64,000 nt of DNA, from positions 1 through 64,000 of the IMG/VR virus record IMGVR_UViG_3300017917_001573. The stretch is one strand, 5' to 3'. This document shows positions 24,288 to 32,800 of this stretch, one piece after another (positions within the stretch are counted from its first letter, which is position 1; the number at the start of each line of letters is the position of its first letter). Below the pieces are notes generated by a model. It made no database searches. It worked only from the letters and a program-made list of their open reading frames with translations, and was not told the origin of the DNA. Source of the DNA: a virus. The translations under genes and the position numbers were made by a program.

Positions 24288-25404
24288 ATGCGATACATGC
24301 CTACAAACAATATCGTCTAATTGTATAAAATATACAGGTAATCCAATGTTGGAATTGGGTTTACAATGCGACATTCCTTTGAATGATGCATTTTATATTT
24401 TTGGACAGTATTTGATACAAGCATTAAATGATAGAAAAATTGATTTATCTGGAATTGATTCAGCATGTGTTGAATTAACCAACAATGAAAAAACATCTAT
24501 CACACTACTATTTAACAAACTATTTCAGTTGTATTGTGATGTAACTACAACTGGTGTACAAATTGCATCTCTACCAATTGATAGAGTTCTTTTTGTAGTA
24601 TCTAAATTGGATGAATATGTAAATGGAGATTTTTGGGGATCTATGACTCCAATGAGTTATTCAACACTTACTGAAACTAAGAATGTTGCTCAACTCTTCC
24701 AATACATTCTAACTCAAATAGATGCAACGTATGCTACAAAAACTTCTGTCACAAATCTTCAAACATCTGTGACAACATTACAAGCAAGTTTGACATCTTT
24801 GACTACTACTGTAAATAATTTAGATTTTACTGTTACAGCAGATTGGTGTTCTGGTACAGGAAGTAAAACTTTAGCTAATGCTATTATTTACATGTATACA
24901 AATATCAAAGCATTAAATAGCTCTATTTCTGGAAGTTCTTGTACATCCAGCTTTTCATTATCTAAAACAGGATACACAGGTTTTTCTTCTGTAAAAGCAG
25001 CAATGGAATATTTGATTGATCAAGCATCTGCAAATACTTCAAATTGTGTAGGATTTAATGTTACTACTGACATGGGTATTCCTGGTGCAGGAATTGATTT
25101 TGGTACAGGAACATTTACTATTAAAGGTGTATCAAATCCTGCTACTATTTCTCTAATTGCAGTAGATACAGAATTAAGTGCTGCCCCAGTAATGATTGAT
25201 TTAAAATCTACAACATCTTCCACATTTTGTACAGTAACCTCTGCTTTATCTGTAGTATCACCAGGTACTATTTCTGGTACATATGATTATACTGTATCAA
25301 TTAATCTTAAATCTAAACAAGCTACTCTTTATTTTATGTCTGGTGTAGGATGTAAAAAAACTATGACATTTAGTAATACTAGCGGTTCAGGTTCAATTTC
25401 GTAA
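24280..25404 (+). CDS. Fibre-like virion protein with N-terminal Cys-rich adaptor, 374 aa
   Basis: N-terminus MSKCDTCLQTISSNCIKYTG, with a C-x-x-C-x-x-x-x-x-x-x-C-I-x-Y-x-G pattern, then a helical region (residues 40-160) and a Thr/Ser-rich coiled coil (SVTNLQTSVTTLQASLTSLT) near 165-185 that suggests trimerisation. The C-terminal half is beta-rich. A similar start is found in the next gene, so both probably attach to the same virion site. It likely forms part of a tail fibre; the receptor cannot be inferred. Confidence 0.7.
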   Translation: MSKCDTCLQTISSNCIKYTGNPMLELGLQCDIPLNDAFYIFGQYLIQALNDRKIDLSGIDSACVELTNNEKTSITLLFNKLFQLYCDVTTTGVQIASLPIDRVLFVVSKLDEYVNGDFWGSMTPMSYSTLTETKNVAQLFQYILTQIDATYATKTSVTNLQTSVTTLQASLTSLTTTVNNLDFTVTADWCSGTGSKTLANAIIYMYTNIKALNSSISGSSCTSSFSLSKTGYTGFSSVKAAMEYLIDQASANTSNCVGFNVTTDMGIPGAGIDFGTGTFTIKGVSNPATISLIAVDTELSAAPVMIDLKSTTSSTFCTVTSALSVVSPGTISGTYDYTVSINLKSKQATLYFMSGVGCKKTMTFSNTSGSGSIS

Positions 25405-25425
25405 ATTTAAATAAACTAATAAACT

Positions 25426-26238
25426 ATGTGTCAATGTCAAAACTTATCATTGTCCGATTGTAATTGTAATAGAACACAACCTTGTGTTGAAGAACCTATC
25501 CCATCTACCTGTTCTAATGAATGTGTAGATTTTACAAAAGCACAATGTGTTCGATTTATAGGAAAAATTTCTAACAACATCGGTTTATCTGAAAATCCAT
25601 TGTTGTCTCAATTTATGGTAAAGGTTATTGCTCGTTTGAATAATATTCCACCATCATTTGAATCTACTTCTGTATCAGATTTTATCTTTGAAAATACATC
25701 TGTATTAGCTGGTACATTTACCCTAAAACAAAATGGACTTGCTGATATTATTACAGATGTATCATACAAATTACAAGGTATTTTTGCTAAAACCAATACT
25801 GGAACATTTTCAATTAACTCTACATCATCTGATACAAAATTAGTATTTGATACTGGTACTGTAATTAATGATTCCTTCAACCTTGTTTTATCATCTGGTA
25901 ATTATAACACTATTGAATCAAATGCTACCCTTACTGCTAGAGCTGGTAACCATGCTGTAGATTTTAAAATGTCTTTTAGTACAGAACAAACCAAAACATT
26001 GACATTTAAAATTAAAGTGAACAATGGTTCTGGTGCAACAGTTCTAACTAAACAAACGATTCAAACTACTGGTACAACAGGTGTACCTAAATACTACGAT
26101 GTAAATCTACAAACTATGTATGAAGCAGTTACTGGTGGTATGTTGTATACAGTAGAAATTGAATGTTTGGATTCAGGACATTCTGCAAATATTACAATAG
26201 AATCTGGTTCTATTGTTGTAAAAGAAGCAACTTTCTAA
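25426..26238 (+). CDS. Second fibre-like virion protein with Cys-rich adaptor, 270 aa
   Basis: Opens with a very Cys-rich segment (MCQCQNLSLSDCNCN, then CVEE and CSNECVDF) and AQCVRFIGKISNNIGLSENP, resembling the adaptor of the previous protein. The rest is beta-sandwich-like (TKTLTFKIKVNNGSGATVL), as in carbohydrate-binding or fibre-tip domains. It is the last gene before a strong terminator at 26258. A fibre tip or accessory adhesin is a reasonable guess. Confidence 0.65.
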   Translation: MCQCQNLSLSDCNCNRTQPCVEEPIPSTCSNECVDFTKAQCVRFIGKISNNIGLSENPLLSQFMVKVIARLNNIPPSFESTSVSDFIFENTSVLAGTFTLKQNGLADIITDVSYKLQGIFAKTNTGTFSINSTSSDTKLVFDTGTVINDSFNLVLSSGNYNTIESNATLTARAGNHAVDFKMSFSTEQTKTLTFKIKVNNGSGATVLTKQTIQTTGTTGVPKYYDVNLQTMYEAVTGGMLYTVEIECLDSGHSANITIESGSIVVKEATF

Positions 26239-26257
26239 CTTTCCATATATTTGTTTG

Positions 26258-26290
26258 AGGTGGGGTATTGAACCCCACCTTTTTATTTTA
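26258..26290 (+). terminator. Terminator between fibre block and metallophosphoesterase
   Basis: AGGTGGGG (26258-26265), loop TATTGAA, CCCCACCT (26273-26280), then TTTTATTTTA. A strong 8-bp GC-rich stem. Confidence 0.9.
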
Positions 26291-26322
26291 TTTGTATACT
26301 ACAAATCAATCAATTATATTTG
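26291..26322 (+). promoter_or_regulatory. Promoter of the metallophosphoesterase gene
   Basis: TTTG at 26291-26294, 20 bp, TATATTTG at 26315-26322: a full match to the Bacteroidota consensus. It starts within the T-run of the preceding terminator, so the end of one unit and the start of the next are fused. Confidence 0.8.
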
Positions 26323-26351
26323 TAGCATTAGTTAAACTAAATCATTAAGAA

Positions 26352-27443
26352 ATGACTAAAAAAGAATTTGCAAAACAATATCTATATGAAAAGGTGGAAA
26401 ATTGTTTTACATGGAATCAATACGCAGAGCATTTAAACGCTAAAAACGAAGGTTTTGTATATACTACAGGTGAAGCAGTACGTAAATTAATTGGTGTACT
26501 CCCAAAAGATTTAAATCCTATTTCTACAAATCCTGTAACACCAGATCAACTAGATTTGAAAAAAGTGTGGTATAATGGTAAAACGTGGTGTCAATCATAT
26601 GCTGTAAATGATTCAAATCTTGTACAATTTAAAGAAGATTTGTTAGAAGAACTTTCTGAAGTAGGAGGATTTAATTTTACTACAACAGAATATGAAGAAA
26701 CGGATTATATGGCAGAGCTTTGTCTTCCAGACTATCACTTTGGTAAAATTGATGGAAAATCTATCCATGAACAAAAAAATAACTTTGTTAGAGCAGTTTC
26801 AAAAATGGCTTCTTTTGCGACTACTTATACGATTGGTAAGTTCGTTTTTCCTATTGGTAACGATATATTTAACACTGATAATTCTCATTATACTACTACT
26901 GCTGGAACACCTCAAAAAAACAATACACACTGGCATACAATGTTTCATGTTGCATGGACCGCAGTTGTACAATCAATTGAATTACTTGTAAAAATTGCCC
27001 CTGTTGAAGTAGTTGTTGTACAAGGAAACCATGATTGGCAATCTTCCGTACATTTAGGAGAAGTTATTTCAGCATACTTCCATAATAACCCTAGTGTTAC
27101 TGTACACAATGATGCAGCTACTCCACGTAAATATATTTCTTTTGGAAACACTCTATTGGGATATACACATGGAGATAAAGAAAAACCACAAGATCTACCA
27201 TTGATTATGGCTACAGAAGTACCTGCATTATTTGCAGAAACCAAATTTAGAGAATGGCACATTGGACATCTACATAAACATTCTATACAATCATATAGAG
27301 GTATTAAAGTAGAAGTTCTTCCATCTTTAGTAGGTACGGATGAGTGGCATAAACAAATGGGTTATGATTCATTAAAAGAGGGTATTGTTAAAGTATACAA
27401 CAAATATTCTGGACCTGTGGCAGATTTTAAAGTACGTCTTTGA
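26352..27443 (+). CDS. Calcineurin-like metallophosphoesterase
   Basis: 363 aa. The two-metal site is complete: D127-x-H129 (CLPDYHFG), G169-N-D171 (IGNDIFNTD), G225-N-H-D228, H273-G-D, and G305-H-L-H308-x-H310. This set is that of Mre11/SbcD- and phosphodiesterase-like enzymes acting on nucleic acid or nucleotide phosphodiesters. Residues 1-120 form a separate N-terminal part, starting MTKKEFAKQYLYEKVENC, which resembles a small helix-turn-helix and may bind DNA. The gene stands alone with its own promoter and terminator amid structural genes, suggesting distinct timing. A nuclease role in DNA processing is plausible; substrate unknown. Confidence 0.88.
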   Translation: MTKKEFAKQYLYEKVENCFTWNQYAEHLNAKNEGFVYTTGEAVRKLIGVLPKDLNPISTNPVTPDQLDLKKVWYNGKTWCQSYAVNDSNLVQFKEDLLEELSEVGGFNFTTTEYEETDYMAELCLPDYHFGKIDGKSIHEQKNNFVRAVSKMASFATTYTIGKFVFPIGNDIFNTDNSHYTTTAGTPQKNNTHWHTMFHVAWTAVVQSIELLVKIAPVEVVVVQGNHDWQSSVHLGEVISAYFHNNPSVTVHNDAATPRKYISFGNTLLGYTHGDKEKPQDLPLIMATEVPALFAETKFREWHIGHLHKHSIQSYRGIKVEVLPSLVGTDEWHKQMGYDSLKEGIVKVYNKYSGPVADFKVRL

Positions 27444-27473
27444 TATTGATACTATTAAAAAGCTATAATATAA

Positions 27474-27500
27474 AAGAGGAGGTAAAACTCCTCTTTTTTT
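27474..27500 (+). terminator. Terminator after the metallophosphoesterase gene
   Basis: AAGAGGAG (27474-27481), loop GTAAAA, CTCCTCTT (27488-27495), then T. It isolates the metallophosphoesterase from the long late operon. Confidence 0.88.
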
Positions 27501-27529
27501 ATTTTAAAAGATCAATACTAAAAAATGAA

Positions 27530-27537
27530 TATCTTTA
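27530..27537 (+). promoter_or_regulatory. Possible -7 element of the tail/cargo operon
   Basis: TATCTTTA, one base off TAnnTTTG, lies 20 bp before the ATG at 27557. The bases upstream include ATACTAAAAAA, shared with other promoters in the window, but no clear -33 box. Its position after a terminator and before a 35-kb gene run makes a promoter necessary here or nearby. Confidence 0.45.
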
Positions 27538-27556
27538 AGACTTTATTATTTAACCT

Positions 27557-28246
27557 ATGACAAATAGAGAAATTATATCAGATATACGGAAAGCCAATAA
27601 ATTTATGGAGTATGATACAATGGTATCAGATAGATTTCTATTGTCTCTAGCTTTTAAATATAGTTTACTATTAATTCAACGTGAAACAAATAAACGTAAA
27701 CTTTGGAATTTATCCAATGCTTTTCATACAATCAATTGTTTTAAATTGGAACAAGTTCCTTTATCGCAATGTTTGGATTTTACATCTTCTGAAATTATTT
27801 CTAAATCAGTAGATAAACTCCCTAATGTAGAAAATGGATATTATGGGAATCTTATACAAGGTGTATATGATATTGAAGGACGAGTTGAAATTAAGGCTAC
27901 TTCTTTAAAACAATATCAAAACTATTTAAAACTCAATAAATTTAGGTCTTTAAAAAAAGAAGCATTTTATTTTATTGAAGAAGGTTATTTGTATATAACA
28001 CACCCTTCCATAGAGGCTGTAAAAATAGTTGCATTATTTTCAGAATATGACGTAAATTTGTCAAAGTATAAACAATGTGATTGTGATTGTTGTGATGATG
28101 ACGATTGTTATGCGCCATTAGATGAAGAGTTTAAATGTCCTGGATATTTAACCTCTTCTGTACTAGAAATGGTAAATAACCAATTACGTGTTTATGCACA
28201 ATTGAGAGAAGATAAGACCGATAATGGTGATGCTGATACTCAATGA
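27557..28246 (+). CDS. Probable tail ring/adaptor protein, 229 aa
   Basis: Helical N-terminus (MTNREIISDIRKANKFMEYD), a beta core with loops (residues 70-170), and a final helix (LTSSVLEMVNNQLRVYAQLR), the same helix-sheet-helix plan as the 233-aa protein at 16508. Near residue 175 there is a dense metal-binding-like stretch, CDCDCCDDDDC. It leads the long operon that encodes the tail complex in this genome type, where several ring proteins join the portal to the tail. The exact ring cannot be named. Confidence 0.6.
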   Translation: MTNREIISDIRKANKFMEYDTMVSDRFLLSLAFKYSLLLIQRETNKRKLWNLSNAFHTINCFKLEQVPLSQCLDFTSSEIISKSVDKLPNVENGYYGNLIQGVYDIEGRVEIKATSLKQYQNYLKLNKFRSLKKEAFYFIEEGYLYITHPSIEAVKIVALFSEYDVNLSKYKQCDCDCCDDDDCYAPLDEEFKCPGYLTSSVLEMVNNQLRVYAQLREDKTDNGDADTQ

Positions 28247-28269
28247 CGTAAATCATAATCTAAATTAAA

Positions 28270-28995
28270 ATGCCAAAAAGAGTACATCCTCTGAAAATTG
28301 CACAAGTATCCTATAACAGTGGTACTATGAAATGCTACAAACATTATTGTAGACAATGTGATAAATTTAATAAAACACCCCTTGAATACAAAGAATGGAG
28401 AGCTATTGTGCTAGAAGCAAATGAATTGTTAGCTGATAAAATTCTAGAAGGTAAACATATTAAATTACCGTTCTTACTATCATCTTTTCTAATTGCTGAA
28501 TTTAAACAAAAGGTAATTAAGAAAAACAAACGTTTAAATTTACCTATTGATTGGCAAAAAACAAAAGAGTTGGGTACATATGTATACCACACAAACTCAC
28601 ATACTAATGGAAAACTTCTAAAGTTCTTCTGGCATAAATCAGATGCATCTTTTAAATACAAAGAAATTTATGCGTTTAAAGTAGTACGTAAAGTTTCAAG
28701 AGCTATTGCACCTTTACAGAAATCAGAAGACAAACCACAATACATTGCTTTAGAAACAGTATCTGTTAAAAAGAAAACAATAGCCAAGTATCCAAAAGAT
28801 ATTCCAGTAGTTGAATTTGATGGTAAGACAAAACAACCTGTAAAAAGATGGAATAACTATATGGAATTGTTAAAGCATTATGAAGTATCAATGGCACATT
28901 TTACAAAACTTATTTCACTTCCATCTAAACGTTGGTTAAGAGGTAAAACATATTTAGTATACGATTTTAAAAATGAGTATGAACATATACAATAA
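28270..28995 (+). CDS. Probable tail-complex protein, 241 aa
   Basis: Basic protein (MPKRVHPLKIAQVSYNSGTM). The central segment IDWQKTKELGTYVYHTNSHT, followed by GKLLKFFWHK and YAFKVVRKVSRAI, resembles a conserved block of small structural proteins in large Bacteroidota phages, but I cannot name the family. Lys-rich composition may reflect contact with DNA or with acidic partners. It overlaps the next gene by 23 bp and lies in the tail operon. Confidence 0.6.
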   Translation: MPKRVHPLKIAQVSYNSGTMKCYKHYCRQCDKFNKTPLEYKEWRAIVLEANELLADKILEGKHIKLPFLLSSFLIAEFKQKVIKKNKRLNLPIDWQKTKELGTYVYHTNSHTNGKLLKFFWHKSDASFKYKEIYAFKVVRKVSRAIAPLQKSEDKPQYIALETVSVKKKTIAKYPKDIPVVEFDGKTKQPVKRWNNYMELLKHYEVSMAHFTKLISLPSKRWLRGKTYLVYDFKNEYEHIQ

Positions 28996-29830
28996 ATATC
29001 AGTACGAATTTGAATCTCCAGAAGGTTTGTACGCAGAAATTAAAATGGAACTGAGATCTTATTTTGAATCAGGTGCAGTTGATGATACATTGTTTTTAGC
29101 ATACACAGATACTTGTCTACAAAAGATAGGTCGTTCTATGCTACAAACAAAATATTCAATTATAGAATTGAAAAATCACAAGGCTATCTTACCCGAACAT
29201 ATTAAATACCTAAACGATGTTTTGTATGCAGGTGAGACATCAACCATTGTTTCAAAACCTTTTCTAAAACATGGTCATTCAGAAATTAAATATTTCAAAG
29301 ATGATGAACTTGGAGAAAATTCAGATCCTATCTGTAAAAAAATTATTGTATATCACGATGAATTTAAACAAGAGCAACAAACTACATTTACATATACAAG
29401 ACTAGTTCCAGTAGATGTAGAATCTAGGGAACTTTGTGAAAATCCGTGGTATAGAAATATGACTGAATTTACGGCATGGTACAGAACAAACGGTCGTATA
29501 CTAGAATCCAATATGAGAAATGGATACATTCTTGTATCATACAAAAGAAGATATGTGAATGATGATGGTTATTTATTGATTCCTGCTGAACAAAAGTTTT
29601 ATGACCTATTATCTAATTACATTAAGTATAGATTGTTTGAACAACTCTGGCATGTTGTAACAGATGAAAGTTCAAATCAAATACAAAACAAAATGTTGTT
29701 CTATAAACAACAATACGAAGAATCTCTAATTATTGCACGAACAGAATTTAATTCTAAGTCTTACAATGAACAATTAGATAGTACACGTAAAAGACAAAAT
29801 AGATTTAGACGCAAATACGATATATCATGA
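28973..29830 (+). CDS. Probable ring protein of the tail, 285 aa
   Basis: Begins MSMNIYNKYQYEFESPEGLY and has a helical first third (YTDTCLQKIGRSMLQTKYSI), a beta domain, and a C-terminal helical region ending in basic residues (KRQNRFRRKYD). It overlaps the 241-aa gene by 23 bp and the giant muzzle gene by 4 bp (ATGA), implying tight stoichiometric coupling. By gene order it corresponds to the ring protein next to the muzzle in crAss-like virions; this is inference. Confidence 0.65.
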   Translation: MSMNIYNKYQYEFESPEGLYAEIKMELRSYFESGAVDDTLFLAYTDTCLQKIGRSMLQTKYSIIELKNHKAILPEHIKYLNDVLYAGETSTIVSKPFLKHGHSEIKYFKDDELGENSDPICKKIIVYHDEFKQEQQTTFTYTRLVPVDVESRELCENPWYRNMTEFTAWYRTNGRILESNMRNGYILVSYKRRYVNDDGYLLIPAEQKFYDLLSNYIKYRLFEQLWHVVTDESSNQIQNKMLFYKQQYEESLIIARTEFNSKSYNEQLDSTRKRQNRFRRKYDIS

Positions 29831-32800
29831 ATGATGTAAACAAACATACAATTAGTACACCAACTAAAGGTTTAAATTTAGATAATATTACCTCTCAAAT
29901 TGTTGAGGGGTTTTATTCTTTAATGATGAATGGTATTAACCAATCTACAGAACACAAATATGCGGTATCTAATGAATCATCTACTGTAAAACTTACTACA
30001 TTTAAACCTGGTTACTATGTTATTGGAACAGGTGTTTTAATGGACAATAAATGTATTGTTGCACTAGTAAATCCTACTACCAACTTTTCTGAAATTGGAT
30101 ATTTTGATATTCAAGTAAAATCTGATTTAGAAGAACAAATTAAATTAAATCAAACTATTTCTGTACAAAAAACAGCTGAATATTTAGAACAAAATCAAAC
30201 TACATATACACCCCTTGTATACTCTACCAAAGCAAATCAATACGGATATTCAGCTAGTGATTATTATTCAAATATATCTATTACAGGAGATCCACAAGAT
30301 ACTCCACCTGTAAAGCCTACTCCATCTGTAGTATGTAATGGATTGATGTTTGATATTAATTATCCTGTTAGAAATATGGTTGTTAAACGAGACCTATTTA
30401 AAACCTATGTATTCTTTACAGATGGAAATATGGAACCTCGTTACTTAGTTCTTAGAGATATTGATACTACACCTTATGTAGATAATTCTCAAAGAGTTTC
30501 AGTAGGGCAATGTGAAGAACAACAATACTTAAACGAGCTTGACATACAAAAAATAAATATCTTTTCTAACAATAGACAACCTATTGTAGATGCTTTAGAA
30601 ATTGTAGAACAAGGTTCTATTCCTGTTGGTTCTGTTCAATTTGCAATTAGATATACAGACAAAGTAGGTAATCCTATTTCTCAAGTATACAACATTACAA
30701 ATCCTGTATATATTACAAAAGATTCATATTCTAAATCTTACAATAGTATTGAGGGTTCACCTATTCAATTATTTTCATCTAAAGCTGTTAGACTTGCTGT
30801 AAGAAATCTAGATACAAAATATGATTACTATCAACTAATGATCATTGAACAAGTAAATGGTGCAAAAAACTATTTTGCTCAAGGACCTATTAGTACAGAA
30901 CAAACATCTATTTTGTATACAGGAAATGAACAAATTAAACAAAAAATATCACTAGACGAATTTTATCAAGTTAGACCTAATATTCAGGCAGCAGATGCTT
31001 TAACAGAAGTTGATGATAGATTGGTACTATACAATATTACAGAAACAGTAGAACCTAATTTACAACGTGTAACAAACAATGTAAAACTTACGTGGTCTGC
31101 TGCTGCATTGCCTACTCAAATTGTATCTAAATCTTACAAAGATGGCGTATTTGCTGCAAACCATAAAGGTTATATGGGTGGAGAAGTATATCCATTTTCT
31201 TTTCAGTATGTATATGATGATGGTTCAGAATCTAGTTTATATCATATTCCAGGCAGAAAATTACAACCGTCTGATTTAAAAGAAGATCTTTCTGTATTAG
31301 ACTTTCCACAATCTACATCTTGTGATGATACTACATATCCATATTGGAAGTTGTATGACACATCTACTGTAAAAATTACTAAACAATGGCAAGACATTAA
31401 AGATGGAAAAATAAATAATCTTATACAAAGTGGTAAGGACAAATTTGTATCAGATGGTGTTGTAAAACTGACTACCTTTTTTAATGATGGGTACTTTGAA
31501 TTTTCTGGAAATCCTACAAATGGAGAGTATGTGACCATTACATTTAGAGATAATGATACTAAATCAGATACAGATTTTGATTTTGTATTTGTAAATACAT
31601 TACCTACTGGTACATTCTACAAAACTAATATTGACAACACTTCTTCATACTACATTTTATATGGTGTAATAAATGTTTTAATTGGTGCAACAGATGCAGA
31701 AACATTTGAAAACTTTGGTAAAGCTGTTGATTTATATAATGAAATATTTAGTTATGATATGCCTGTACCTTATAGACAAGGTACATACAATACCTATACT
31801 ATTTCAGGAGCAAGTGTATCTTTTTCTTTTGTAAAACGTTCTACTAATAATGGATATTTTGTAAGACTTGGAACAGGATCTACATCTATTTTTAATGAAA
31901 CAACAGCATCTTCTTGTCAAGGTTTGTCTAATCAACAAACATATTTGTCTAATCTTATAGATAATGCCACAATTAATTTTAAAACAAATACAGTAGATCC
32001 AGCAAATATTTTAAATAGTATTGTATCTAATCAATCATTTTATACAGATTATCCTATATCCTATGATTTGTATGATAGTGCAAATAATCTAGCTTACACT
32101 ATCTATGAATTTACAGGAGAGTTTTATGTTACTACAACATATGAAGTAGAATATAACACATCTGTACCGTCCATTGCCTTACTATTAAAATATGTAGAAT
32201 GTAATCCTATTACAGCATATGAAGGAGATTTTCAATACTGGGAATCCACTGAATACTATCCTTGTGATACAGAAGTATGGGGAGAATTAGCTGGTACACC
32301 TATTAGACATCATAAATTCCCAGAACGTTATACAGTTCCACATTTCCAAAATCTATTGGATATATCAGACAAGTATGGTTTAAATTATACATTCCTACAT
32401 CCATTTGCTGTAAAAGTAGACCATTCTTCTGTACTACAATCTATTAAGGATTCTGTTGAACAAGGTATTATATCTAAGAAAGATGCATCTAGAATTGTAG
32501 GATATAAATTGTATAGAGGTAATCGTGTAAATGATGCTTCTGTAATTGCTAAAGGTCTTTTGTATGATGTATGGGAACACAATAAAAAATTGTCTGCTGA
32601 TACTTCACAAAAGTTCTTTTATCAAAACTATCCATTTAATGACTTACATGCTGACCCATTTATTCTAACAAACAATGCTCACATGAGTTCCTTAAGTGAT
32701 TCTCAATCCATAGATTATATTAAAAATTCTAGTAATTGGATTAGACCTCTGAATGATGGCGAATTCAATAATAGGTTTACATTATTATCTCCAGATACAA

